Positions 1-8,198 of a stretch of DNA of 64,000 bases are shown here, in pieces (the stretch's first letter is position 1; each line of letters starts with the position of its first letter). The translations under genes and the position numbers were made by a program. Source of the stretch: Betaproteobacteria bacterium (GTDB lineage: Bacteria > Pseudomonadota > Gammaproteobacteria > Burkholderiales > Burkholderiaceae_C); assembly GCA_947453725.1 (NCBI GenBank), contig CANGHH010000014.1, forward strand, positions 1 to 64,000, in the 5' to 3' direction. The notes beneath the pieces are model-generated. The model made no database searches, was not told where the DNA came from, and saw nothing but the letters and a program-made list of their open reading frames with translations.

Positions 1-28
1 CCGAGTCGGCCTGCCTGGACGCTGGCTG

Positions 29-349
29 ATGGCGCTGGCCCGCCTGCTGCTGCCCGAGCGCGTCGCCGTCGGCGACGTGATCACGGTGCGCCTGCTGATC
101 CAGCACCCGATGGAAACCGGCTACCGCCAGGACATGGACGGCCGCGTGATCCCGCGCAACGTCATCCGGCTGCTGCGTTGCGAACTCGGCGGCGTGGAGG
201 TCTTCCGGGCCGAGCCCTCGTCGGGCATCTCGGCCAACCCCTACTTCGAATTTTTCGTGCGCGTCGCGCAGGCCGGCATCTGGGTCGTCAGCTGGGTCGA
301 CGACGCCGGCGTGCAGGGCGAATGGCGCCAGCCGATGCCGGTGGTGTGA
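29..349 (+). CDS. soxZ: Thiosulfate oxidation carrier protein SoxZ
   Basis: SoxZ pairs with SoxY; the SoxYZ complex carries the sulfur intermediate in periplasmic thiosulfate oxidation. The 106-residue product has the family length and the hallmark 'HPMETGYR' near residue 26, then the 'RCELGGVEVFRAEPSSGISANPYF' type core and a beta-rich tail, all typical of SoxZ. It has no signal peptide, as expected for a protein co-exported with SoxY. The ATG overlaps a TGA (bases 27-29) of an upstream frame ending in 'SACLDAG'; this has a Cys close to its end but is too short to identify as SoxY. The stop overlaps the soxA ATG (TGATG), so the two are translationally coupled. Confidence 0.9.
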   Translation: MALARLLLPERVAVGDVITVRLLIQHPMETGYRQDMDGRVIPRNVIRLLRCELGGVEVFRAEPSSGISANPYFEFFVRVAQAGIWVVSWVDDAGVQGEWRQPMPVV

Positions 350-1152
350 TGCGGTCGCGCGCGCGGCGCTGGCGCTGCTTGATCGCGCTGACTGGGCTGA
401 CCGGGCTGGGCGCGGCCAGCCTGTGCCAGGCGCAGGACCGCCTGCTGCCGCTGGCCGCCGTTCGCAGCGGCCTCGAATTCGCGGGCCCCGACGTGAAGGC
501 GATGCAGGCCGACGTCCAGGCCAATCCGGCCCAGCTCTGGCTGGCCCAGGGCCGCGCGCTGTGGGACGCTCCGGCCGGTGCCGGCCAGCGCGCCTGCAGC
601 AGCTGCCACGGCGCTGTCACCCGGATGCAGGGCGTGGCCCTGCGCTACCCGCGGCTGCAGGCGAAGACCGGCCGGCTCTTCAACCTGGAAGACCAGGTCC
701 GCCATTGCGTCGCCGAGCAGCAGCAGGCGCCCGCGCCGACCTTCGAGTCCGACGCCTTGCTGGCGCTGACCGCGGTGATCACCCAGGCCTCGGACGGCCT
801 GGCCCTGCGCAGCGATGCCGACCCGGCGCTGCAGCCCCACCTGCAGGCCGGTGCCGAGCTCTACCAACGCCGCCAGGGGCAGTTGAACCTGGCCTGCACG
901 CACTGCCACGACCGCCACTGGGGCCGGCGCTTCTACACCGACCAGCTCAGCCAGGGTCAGCCCAACGGCTACCCGCTGTACCGGCTGGAATGGCAGCAGC
1001 TGGGCTCGCTGGAGCGCCGGCTGCGCAGCTGCTATGTCGGCATTCGCGCCGAGCCGCCCGACTTTGGCGCCATCGAACTGCGCCAGCTCAGCCTGTATCT
1101 GAACTGGCGGGGCGCCGGATTGGCCGTCGAGATGCCCGCCGTGCGCAAATAA
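349..1152 (+). CDS. soxA: Diheme L-cysteine S-thiosulfotransferase subunit SoxA
   Basis: SoxA, with SoxX, oxidatively links thiosulfate to the SoxY cysteine in the periplasm. The 267-residue product begins with an Arg-rich signal peptide ending near 'LCQAQD'. Two CxxCH haem sites are visible: CSSCH at residues 83-87 and CTHCH at 183-187, so this is the diheme form. Cys228 in 'RLRSCYVG' matches the conserved cysteine (persulfide) ligand of the active-site haem, and Cys120 matches the other conserved cysteine. I chose the ATG at 349, which overlaps the soxZ stop; the longer frame in the ORF track is a shadow of soxZ. The rest of the sox cluster presumably lies to the left of the window. Confidence 0.93.
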   Translation: MRSRARRWRCLIALTGLTGLGAASLCQAQDRLLPLAAVRSGLEFAGPDVKAMQADVQANPAQLWLAQGRALWDAPAGAGQRACSSCHGAVTRMQGVALRYPRLQAKTGRLFNLEDQVRHCVAEQQQAPAPTFESDALLALTAVITQASDGLALRSDADPALQPHLQAGAELYQRRQGQLNLACTHCHDRHWGRRFYTDQLSQGQPNGYPLYRLEWQQLGSLERRLRSCYVGIRAEPPDFGAIELRQLSLYLNWRGAGLAVEMPAVRK

Positions 1153-1275
1153 GCCCGCCACGGAACCGCCTGGCGGAACGCTGCGGGACAACGCGCATTG
1201 CCCCGCGGCGCGTCACGCTCTAGCGTGCGCGCACCCGTGATGGAACGGGCGCAACGACAGCCAAGGACAACCATC

Positions 1276-1803
1276 TTGATCAAGCTCACCGTCAACGGAA
1301 AAGACCGCTCGCTGGACATCGAACCCGAGATGCCCGTGCTGTGGGCCATCCGCGAGCAACTGGGCCTGACCGGCACCAAGTTCGGCTGCGGCATCGCGCA
1401 ATGCGGCTCGTGCACCGTGCTGATCGACGGCCAGCCCACCCGTTCGTGTTCCTACCCCGTGGCGGCCGCGCAGGGCCGCCAGATCACCACCATCGAAGGG
1501 CTGTCGCCCGACGCCAGCCACCCGGTGCAGCAGGCCTGGAAAGAACTCGATGTGCCGCAATGCGGCTACTGCCAGAGCGGCCAGATCCTGGCCGCCGTGG
1601 CGCTGCTGCGCGACAAGCCCAAGCCCAGCGACGCGGACATCGACGCGGCCATGACCAACATCTGCCGCTGCGGCACTTACGTGCGGATCCGCGCGGCCAT
1701 CCACCGGGCGGCGGGCGGGCCGAAAGCCAGCGCCTCGGTGATCCACATGGCCGGGCTGCAGCCCGCCTGCGAAGCCGCTGGCTGCGCCGGGGGTGCGGCA
1801 TGA
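1276..1803 (+). CDS. iorA: (2Fe-2S) subunit of an IorA-type molybdenum hydroxylase
   Basis: This is the small electron-transfer subunit of a xanthine-oxidase-family enzyme of the isoquinoline 1-oxidoreductase type. The N-terminal plant-type ferredoxin motif ('[13 protein letters not shown]' followed by a fourth Cys) and the C-terminal four-helix cluster ('CGYCQSG' and 'CRCGTY') are intact. I prefer the TTG at 1276: it is preceded by AAGGA with 8-nt spacing and gives the family N-terminus 'IKLTVNG'. An in-frame ATG lies at 1240. The product is 175 residues, with a C-terminal tail about 20 residues longer than usual. The stop overlaps the start of iorB. The substrate cannot be assigned; the gene name reflects family, not isoquinoline use. 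Confidence 0.87.
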   Translation: MIKLTVNGKDRSLDIEPEMPVLWAIREQLGLTGTKFGCGIAQCGSCTVLIDGQPTRSCSYPVAAAQGRQITTIEGLSPDASHPVQQAWKELDVPQCGYCQSGQILAAVALLRDKPKPSDADIDAAMTNICRCGTYVRIRAAIHRAAGGPKASASVIHMAGLQPACEAAGCAGGAA

Positions 1804-3998
1804 AGCGCGCCGCGAAGCAAGACCAACGGGTCAAGCCGCACAGCGCCGCACGGCGGCAGTTCCTGGTGGCCTCGGGCCTGTCGGCCGGTGGCCTGGCGCT
1901 GGGCTTTCACCTGCCGGCGCTGGCCCAGGCCGGCGGCGGCGCCGAGGTCAACGCCTGGGTCGTGATCGAGCCCGACGACAGCGTGGTGGTGCGCGTGGCG
2001 CGGGCCGAGATGGGCCAGGGCACGCACACCGGTCTGGCCATGCTGGTGGCCGAGGAACTGGGCTGCGACTGGGCCCGCGTGCGGGTGCAGCAGGTCACGC
2101 CCGGGCAGAACCTGGCGGCCAAGCGCGTCTGGCGCAACATGGCCACCGGCGGCAGCCGCGGCATCCGCGAGTCGCACGACTACGTGCGCCAGGGCGGCGC
2201 GGCGGCCCGGCTGATGCTGCTGCAGGCGGCGGCTGACGGGTGGCAGGTGCCGGTCGGCGAACTCGGCGTCGACAAGGGGGTGGTCACGCACAAGGCCAGC
2301 GGGCGCCAGCTGCGCTACGGCCAGCTGGCGGCCGCAGCCTCGAAGCTGACGCCGCCCGACCCCAAGACCATCCAGCTGAAGGACCCGCGCAAGTGGACCA
2401 TCGCCGGCCGGCCGACACAGCGGCTGGACACCGCGGTCAAGGTCAACGGCCAGACCAAGTTCGGCATCGACACCGCGCTGCCGGGCATGCTCTACGCCGC
2501 CATCAAGGACTGCCCGGTGTTCGGCGGCAAGCTGGTCAGCTTCGACACCGCCAAGGTCAGCGGCAAACGCGGCGTCAAGGGCGTGGTGCGCGTCGATGCC
2601 AGCACCGTGGCCGTGGTCGCCGACAGCTGGTGGCGGGCGAAGAACGCGCTGGAGGAACTGCCCATCGTTTGGGACGAGGGCGCCAACGCCAGCGAGTCCA
2701 GCGCCCTCATCGCCGAGCGCCTGAAGGCCGGCTTGACGGCCACCCACGAGGTCTTCGCCGACACCAGCCTGGGCCAGGCCCTGCCGGCGCTGGCCGGCGC
2801 GGCCAAACGGGTCGAGGCCGTCTATTCGACGCCCTTCGTCGCGCACGCCTGCATGGAGCCGATGAACTGCACGGCCCTGGTCAGCGCGGAGAAGGCCGAG
2901 GTCTGGGTGTCGACCCAGAACGCCGAAGGCTCGCTGGCCGCGCTGGCCGCCGAGACCGGCCTGCCCCTGGAAAAGTGCGAAGCCTGGAACCCGCCGCTGG
3001 GGGGCGGCTTCGGCCGGCGCGGCGGCCCGCAGGACTATGTGCGCCAGGCCGCGGCGGTGGCCAAGCAGTTCCCGGGCACGCCAGTGAAGCTGATCTGGAG
3101 CCGCGAGGAAGACCTCAGCCACGACTTCTTCAGGCCGATCGGACTGTGCCGGCTGCAGGCCGGGCTGAACGACAAGGGCGAACTCGACAGCCTGGCGCTG
3201 CGCGTCAGCGGCCAGTCGATCAACGCCCTGCTGGCGCCGCACAACATCACGGACGGCAAGGACAGGCGCCAGCTGCAGGGCTATTTCCCCGAGCCCGGCG
3301 ACGCGCAGTTCGGCTACAGCGTGCCGAACCTGCTGATCGAGTACGCGATGCGCAACACCCACGTGCCGGTGGGGCCGTGGCGCGGCGTCAACACCAACCA
3401 GAACGGCATCTACCTCGAGTGCTTCATCGACGAAGTGGCCAAGGCCGCCGGCCGCGACCCGCTGGCCTTCCGCCGTTCGCTGATGAGCCGGCACCCCAAG
3501 CACCTGGCGGTGCTGAACGCTGCGGCCGAGAAGGCCGGCTGGGACCGACCCCTGCCACCCGGCGTGTTCCGCGGCATCGCGCAGTTCATGGGCTACGGCA
3601 GCTACACCGCGGCGGTGGCCGAGATCACGCTGCAAGGCCGGGAGGTCCGCGTCCAGCGCATCGTGCTGGCGACCAATTGCGGCCACGCGCTGAACCCCGA
3701 CCAGATCGCCGCCCAGGTCGAAGGCTCGGTGGCCTACGGCATGGACTCGCTGCTGTGCGAGTCCAGCGTCGCCAAGGGCCGCATCGTCGAGCGCAATTTC
3801 GACACCTACCCGGTGGCCCGCATGAAGCAGATGCCCAAGGTCGAGACCGTCATCGCACCGACCTTCGACTTCTGGGGCGGCGTCGGTGAACCGACGATCT
3901 GCGTGGTGGCGCCGTCGATCCTCAACGCCATCGCCGCGGCCCGTGGCAAGCCGGTGCGCAACCTGCCCTTGAAGAACGAGGGGCTGACGATCGTCTGA
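1800..3998 (+). CDS. iorB: Molybdopterin-binding catalytic subunit, IorB type
   Basis: This is the large subunit that binds molybdopterin cytosine dinucleotide and carries out hydroxylation. The 732-residue product starts with a Tat-type signal ('RRQFLVASG', then a hydrophobic stretch ending 'ALAQA'), so the enzyme is probably exported folded with its partner. The Gly-rich cofactor motif '[12 protein letters not shown]' and the C-terminal 'GVGEPTI', which holds the catalytic Glu (about residue 697), are both present. The ATG overlaps the iorA stop. Many IorAB-type enzymes pass electrons to a cytochrome encoded alongside; none is encoded here, although SoxA lies just upstream. A terminator-like hairpin follows. 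Confidence 0.9.
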   Translation: MKRAAKQDQRVKPHSAARRQFLVASGLSAGGLALGFHLPALAQAGGGAEVNAWVVIEPDDSVVVRVARAEMGQGTHTGLAMLVAEELGCDWARVRVQQVTPGQNLAAKRVWRNMATGGSRGIRESHDYVRQGGAAARLMLLQAAADGWQVPVGELGVDKGVVTHKASGRQLRYGQLAAAASKLTPPDPKTIQLKDPRKWTIAGRPTQRLDTAVKVNGQTKFGIDTALPGMLYAAIKDCPVFGGKLVSFDTAKVSGKRGVKGVVRVDASTVAVVADSWWRAKNALEELPIVWDEGANASESSALIAERLKAGLTATHEVFADTSLGQALPALAGAAKRVEAVYSTPFVAHACMEPMNCTALVSAEKAEVWVSTQNAEGSLAALAAETGLPLEKCEAWNPPLGGGFGRRGGPQDYVRQAAAVAKQFPGTPVKLIWSREEDLSHDFFRPIGLCRLQAGLNDKGELDSLALRVSGQSINALLAPHNITDGKDRRQLQGYFPEPGDAQFGYSVPNLLIEYAMRNTHVPVGPWRGVNTNQNGIYLECFIDEVAKAAGRDPLAFRRSLMSRHPKHLAVLNAAAEKAGWDRPLPPGVFRGIAQFMGYGSYTAAVAEITLQGREVRVQRIVLATNCGHALNPDQIAAQVEGSVAYGMDSLLCESSVAKGRIVERNFDTYPVARMKQMPKVETVIAPTFDFWGGVGEPTICVVAPSILNAIAAARGKPVRNLPLKNEGLTIV

Positions 3999-4004
3999 GG
4001 GCCG

Positions 4005-4024
4005 CGGCTGGCTGACGCCAGCCG
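4005..4024. terminator. Hairpin between convergent iorB and tetR
   Basis: Perfect 8-bp arms (CGGCTGGC and GCCAGCCG) around a 4-nt loop lie in the 31-bp gap between two convergent stop codons. There is no clear T-run, so this is a possible bidirectional terminator rather than a textbook one. Confidence 0.5.
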
Positions 4025-4029
4025 GGCGC

Positions 4030-4650
4030 TCAGGCCTGCGGTGCCGGCAACTGCTGCCGGATCAGGTAGACCGCGATCAGGCGCTGCAGGTGCGACTGGA
4101 GCTGCGGCGGGTTGGCCGGGCGGCTCAGCGCCTGGTAGCAACCGACGACGGCCAGGTAGAACAGGGCCGCCAGCTCGGCGGCGGTCTTGGGGTCACCGGT
4201 CAGCCGCAGGAACTTGTGCTCGAACAGGCGCAGGCGCAAGGCGTCGACCTCGGCCAGCAGCCGCGCCACCGCCGCGTCGCGCCGCCCCAGGCCGCGCAAC
4301 GCCAGCTCGAAGCGCATGTGCTCGAGCTGCGGCCCGATCTGCGCCAAGGCGGTGTCCAGGACCTGCTCCAGGTCCTGCTGCGGGTCGGCCAAAGGCTCGG
4401 CCTGCAGCGCGGCATCGACGGCCAACTGCCGCTGGCGCCAGCGCTCCAGCAGCGCGGTCTGCAGTTCGGCCTGGCCGCTGAAATGCCAGTAGAAGCTGCC
4501 GCGCGAGACGCCCAGCGCCTTGGCAATGGTCAACACCCGCAACTGCTCGAAGCCGCCCTCGACCACCGCCGCCTGGGCGGCGTCGAGCCAGTCTGCCGGG
4601 CTCAGTCGCGGGCCGTCGGGCCGCATCCGTTTTCGCTTCGCTGGCTGCAT
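4030..4650 (-). CDS. TetR/AcrR family transcriptional regulator
   Basis: The 206-residue product has the N-terminal TetR helix-turn-helix ('LTIAKALGVSRGSFYWHFSG', about residues 40-60) and an all-helical C-terminal ligand domain of no recognisable subclass. I chose the ATG at 4650 ('MQPAKRKRM'); an upstream in-frame start at 4680 would add ten residues. It is divergent from the DsbA-like/sulfatase operon at 4786, and a perfect palindrome sits between them, so it probably represses itself and that operon in response to a small hydrophobic ligand (inference from TetR practice). Confidence 0.88.
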   Translation of the reverse strand: MQPAKRKRMRPDGPRLSPADWLDAAQAAVVEGGFEQLRVLTIAKALGVSRGSFYWHFSGQAELQTALLERWRQRQLAVDAALQAEPLADPQQDLEQVLDTALAQIGPQLEHMRFELALRGLGRRDAAVARLLAEVDALRLRLFEHKFLRLTGDPKTAAELAALFYLAVVGCYQALSRPANPPQLQSHLQRLIAVYLIRQQLPAPQA

Positions 4651-4707
4651 CGCAATCGATCGGAAAACCCGGAGAGACACCCGGGTACGGCGGTGCTAGA
4701 TTCCTCT

Positions 4708-4729
4708 AACAGTACACCAGTGTACTGTT
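4708..4729. promoter_or_regulatory. Perfect 22-bp palindrome, likely TetR operator
   Basis: Arms AACAGTACAC and GTGTACTGTT flank a 2-nt centre, a perfect inverted repeat in the divergent gap between the tetR at 4650 and the gene at 4786. Length, symmetry and position are those of a TetR-family operator; it lies 57 bp upstream of the plus-strand start and 58 bp from the tetR start. Confidence 0.75.
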
Positions 4730-4785
4730 TGCACCGCGAGCCCCGTCACCAACATGACTGCCCCCTCACCGCCCGGGTCGACCTG

Positions 4786-6114
4786 ATGTCGCTGCGCAGC
4801 CTGCTGATGCCGGCGCTGTCGCAGCGCTGGCTGTCGCGTGAGCGCCTGCTGAAGAGCCGCGCCCGGGTCGAGCGCGTCCGCCTGAGGACCGGCGACGCGC
4901 ACCGGGTCCACTGCTTCCACCAGGTCGACGACCCCTACAGCGCGCTGCTCGCCGCGGGCCTGCCGGCGCTGGCGCAGCGCTACGACATCGAGCTGGTCGC
5001 GCACGTGGTCGGGCCGCCGTCGGACGCCGCCGCACCCGACCGCGACAGGCTGGTGGCCTACAGCCGGCGGGATGCGCAGCGCCTCGCGCAGCACCACGGC
5101 CTGGACTTCACCGATCCGGGCGCCCAGCCGTCGGCCAGCGCCCTGGCCACGGCCACGCAGGCGCTGGTCGCTGCCGCCGAGCAGGGCCGCTTTGTCGATG
5201 CGGCCGGGCCGCTGTCGGCCGCGCTGTGGGCCGGTGCCGCCGCGGGGTCGCCTCAGCCGGCGCCGACCGCGCCGCTGGCCACCCCGGCCCAGACGGCGGC
5301 ACACGGGGCGGCGGCCACGGCACTGCGCCGGCGACTGGGCCACTACCTGGGCGCGACCCTCTTCTACGGCGGCGAGTGGTACTGGGGCATCGACCGCCTG
5401 CACCACCTGGAGCAGCGCCTGCAGGCCCTCGGCGCGCAGCGCGACGGCGTTACCGGCTTGATGTTTCCGCCGGCGGCCGACCTGGCAGCGCCCGTGGCGC
5501 TGACCGGACCGCCGCCGATCGACTTCTACTTCTCCTTGCGCAGCCCCTATTCGGCCATCGTGGCGCCGCGCGTCTTCGAACTCGGCCGACTGACAGGCGC
5601 CGCCGTGCGCCTGCGCTGGGTGCTGCCAATGGTGATGCGCGGGCTGCCGGTGCCGCGCGAGAAGCGCGCCTACATCAGCCTGGACGCGGCCCGCGAGGCC
5701 CACAGCCGCGGCACGCCCTTCGGCCGCCTCAATGACCCGGTGGGCCGGCCGGTCGAGCGCGGCCTGGCGCTGATGCCGCTGGCCGAGCGCCAAGGCCGTG
5801 GCCCGGCCTACCTGCTGGCTTTCATGCACGGCGTCTGGGCCGAGGGCATCGACGCCGGCAGCGATCGCGGCCTGCGCCGCATCGCCGAGCGCGCCGGCCT
5901 GGCCTGGGCCGACGCGCAGGCGGCGCTGCAGGACGAAGCCTGGCGCCTGACCGCTGAGGCCCACCGCGTCGAGATGCTGGGCCTGGGCCTCTGGGGCGTG
6001 CCATCCTTCCGCGTCCGCGACACCGCGGTCTGGGGCCAGGACCGGCTGTGGGCCGTGCAGGCCGCGCTGCTGAACGAGCCAGCATCCACCCACCCCCCAA
6101 CCACCGCCCGATGA
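4786..6114 (+). CDS. Tandem DsbA-like/2-hydroxychromene-2-carboxylate isomerase-type protein
   Basis: The 442-residue product appears to contain two thioredoxin-fold DsbA/kappa-GST domains in a row. The first starts around residue 40 ('VHCFHQVDDPYSALL') and the second around residue 245 ('IDFYFSLRSPYSAIV'). The second keeps the 'SPYS' motif of 2-hydroxychromene-2-carboxylate isomerases, and the C-terminal 'LGLWGVPSFRV' is the usual cis-Pro segment. Neither domain has a CxxC, so a disulfide oxidase role is unlikely; a glutathione-dependent isomerase or transferase is a better guess. I chose the ATG at 4786; the 674-residue frame in the track reads through tetR antisense. It is first in an operon with a sulfatase, an SDR and a dehalogenase-like gene. 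Confidence 0.8.
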   Translation: MSLRSLLMPALSQRWLSRERLLKSRARVERVRLRTGDAHRVHCFHQVDDPYSALLAAGLPALAQRYDIELVAHVVGPPSDAAAPDRDRLVAYSRRDAQRLAQHHGLDFTDPGAQPSASALATATQALVAAAEQGRFVDAAGPLSAALWAGAAAGSPQPAPTAPLATPAQTAAHGAAATALRRRLGHYLGATLFYGGEWYWGIDRLHHLEQRLQALGAQRDGVTGLMFPPAADLAAPVALTGPPPIDFYFSLRSPYSAIVAPRVFELGRLTGAAVRLRWVLPMVMRGLPVPREKRAYISLDAAREAHSRGTPFGRLNDPVGRPVERGLALMPLAERQGRGPAYLLAFMHGVWAEGIDAGSDRGLRRIAERAGLAWADAQAALQDEAWRLTAEAHRVEMLGLGLWGVPSFRVRDTAVWGQDRLWAVQAALLNEPASTHPPTTAR

Positions 6115-6395
6115 AACTGACCGTCAACCACCTGCTGCGCGCCCTGTGCCTGCTGGCCTACACGATGGCCATCGCCAAGCTGACCGGCCTGCTGCCGGCT
6201 GGTTCCTTCGAGCACTCGCCGCTGGTGGCCGGCGTCTTGCTGGCCCTGCACAGCGGTGAACTGCTGTTCCTGTTCAGGCACGTGCGCCTGTACAAGGGTC
6301 CGCTGGCGGTCAGCATCGTGCTGACGCTGCTGTTCGGCCTGCTGCACTGGAAGCCGCTGGCCGATCAGCAGGCCCAGGCCGCGAAGCGAGGCTGA
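6111..6395 (+). CDS. Small three-helix membrane protein, unknown
   Basis: The 94-residue product has three predicted transmembrane segments (about residues 8-27, 38-58 and 62-80) and a polar tail. I recognise no family. Its ATG overlaps the stop of the upstream DsbA-like gene and only 3 bp separate it from the sulfatase start, so it belongs firmly to this operon. Confidence 0.75.
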   Translation: MKLTVNHLLRALCLLAYTMAIAKLTGLLPAGSFEHSPLVAGVLLALHSGELLFLFRHVRLYKGPLAVSIVLTLLFGLLHWKPLADQQAQAAKRG

Positions 6396-6398
6396 GCC

Positions 6399-8198
6399 AT
6401 GCAGCCGCTGCGGATCGGGCGCCGGCTGGCGGGCGGCCTGGCTGGCGGACTGGCGATCGGCGTGGCCAGCGTGGCCGCGGCAGCCGAGCCGGCGAGCTCG
6501 CCCGCGCGCCCCAACATCGTCGTGCTGGTCGCCGACGACTGGGGCTTCAGCGACGTCGGCGCCTTCGGGGGCGAGATCGCCACCCCCAACCTCGACGAAC
6601 TGGCGCGGCGCGGCCTGCGCTTTTCGAACTTCCACGTCGCCGCCTCGTGTTCGCCCACCCGATCGATGCTGCTCACCGGCGTCGACAACCACCGCAACGG
6701 CCACGGCAACCTGCGCGAGACCATGCCGGGCGCCCACCTCGGCCAGCCGGGCTACCAGGCCACGCTGACGCCCACGGTGGTGACGGTGGCCACGCTGCTG
6801 CAGGCCGGCGGCTACCGGACCTCGGTGGCCGGCAAGTGGAATGTCGGCAACGAGGCGCGCAACCTGCCCGACCAGCGCGGCTTCGACCGGTCCTTCGTGA
6901 TGGGCGACACCGGCTCGGACAACTGGGAACCCGAGAAGCGCTACCTGCCGCATGCCGCCCGGGTCAACTGGTTCGAGGACGGCAAGCCGCCGACCCTGCC
7001 CAAGCGGTTCTACTCATCGACCTTCTTCGTCGACAAGACCATCGAATACCTGCGCGCCGGCGCGGCCAGCGGCAAGCCCTTCTTCGCCTACGTGGGCTTC
7101 CAGGCCAACCACGTGCCGGTGCAGGCGCCACAGGCCTTCGTCGCCAAGTACAAGGGCCGCTACGACGCCGGCTGGACGGCGCTGCGCGAGGCGCGGCGCG
7201 CCAAGGCCGCCGAGCTCGGCCTGGTGCCGAAAGACGCCCCGATGGTGACGATGGGCACCACCCTCGACTGGGCCGCGCTGAGCGCCGAGGACAGGACCTA
7301 CCAGGCCCGGCTGATGGAGGTCTATGCCGCGATGGCCGACGCGATGGACCATGAGGTCGGCCGGCTGATCGCCCACCTGAAGGCCAGCGGCGAGTACGAC
7401 AACACGGTGTTCGTCTTCCTGTCCGACAACGGCCCCGAGGGCTCGGACTACAAGGAAGCCGACCTGTGGCTGCGCTTCAACTACAGCCGCGACCTCGACC
7501 GCCTGGGCGGCCCCGGTGCCTATGTGGTGCCCGGGCCGTCGTGGTCCAGCGCCTCGGCGTCGCCCCTGAGCACCTTCAAGTTCTATGCCGGTGAAGGCGG
7601 CATCCGTTCGCCGCTGATCATCAGCGGCCCGGCCGTCACCGCAGCCAACCAGGTCCACGCCGGCCTGACCCACGTCACCGACATCGTGCCCACGCTGCTC
7701 GACCTGGCGCAGTTGCCGCGGCCGGGCACCACCTACCAAGGCCGGACCATCGAGGCGCAGACCGGCCGCAGCCTGCTGCCGGTGCTGGCCAACCCGGCCC
7801 TGCGCGTGCGCCATGCCGACGAGCCGCTGGGCTACGAGCTGGCTGGCAACAAGGCGCTGTTCAAGGGCGACCTGAAACTGGTACTGAACAACCCGCCGGT
7901 CGGCGACGGGCAATGGCATCTGTACGACCTGCGCACCGACCCGGGCGAAACCAGGGACCTGCAGCAGACCTTGCCGCAGCCCTTCACCGCGATGCGGGCC
8001 GACTACGCCGCCTGGGCCCAGGCCAACGGCGTGTTGGCTATGCCCGAGGGCTACAGCCCGGTGAAACAGGTCTTCATCAACAGCATCGTCAACTACTGGA
8101 TGCCGACCTACGGGCTGCAGAGCCTGGCGGTGCTGGTGTTGCTGCTGGGCCTGCCGGCGGCGCTCATGCTGCGCGCCAGGCGCCGACGCGCGCGATGA
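6399..8198 (+). CDS. Formylglycine-dependent sulfatase (arylsulfatase family)
   Basis: A type I sulfatase of 599 residues. The signature C-x-P-x-R is CSPTR at residues 84-88, in 'SCSPTRSMLLTG'; Cys84 would be converted to formylglycine. The metal-binding 'VADDWG' (residues 44-49), 'GKW' after the active site and 'LSDNG' are all present. A signal peptide (about residues 1-30) implies export. The C-terminus has a hydrophobic helix followed by an Arg cluster ('RARRRRAR'), which suggests membrane tethering. It resembles the sulfatase at 13141 closely. An FGE gene that could activate it lies at 24460. The substrate (aryl, alkyl or steroid sulfate) cannot be told. The stop overlaps the next gene. 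Confidence 0.93.
   Translation: MQPLRIGRRLAGGLAGGLAIGVASVAAAAEPASSPARPNIVVLVADDWGFSDVGAFGGEIATPNLDELARRGLRFSNFHVAASCSPTRSMLLTGVDNHRNGHGNLRETMPGAHLGQPGYQATLTPTVVTVATLLQAGGYRTSVAGKWNVGNEARNLPDQRGFDRSFVMGDTGSDNWEPEKRYLPHAARVNWFEDGKPPTLPKRFYSSTFFVDKTIEYLRAGAASGKPFFAYVGFQANHVPVQAPQAFVAKYKGRYDAGWTALREARRAKAAELGLVPKDAPMVTMGTTLDWAALSAEDRTYQARLMEVYAAMADAMDHEVGRLIAHLKASGEYDNTVFVFLSDNGPEGSDYKEADLWLRFNYSRDLDRLGGPGAYVVPGPSWSSASASPLSTFKFYAGEGGIRSPLIISGPAVTAANQVHAGLTHVTDIVPTLLDLAQLPRPGTTYQGRTIEAQTGRSLLPVLANPALRVRHADEPLGYELAGNKALFKGDLKLVLNNPPVGDGQWHLYDLRTDPGETRDLQQTLPQPFTAMRADYAAWAQANGVLAMPEGYSPVKQVFINSIVNYWMPTYGLQSLAVLVLLLGLPAALMLRARRRRAR

Noticed and set aside
1677-3686. 669-residue antisense ORF over iorB
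   Set aside because: It mirrors a strongly conserved gene and has the Arg/Ala/Gly/His-rich makeup of GC-rich shadows.
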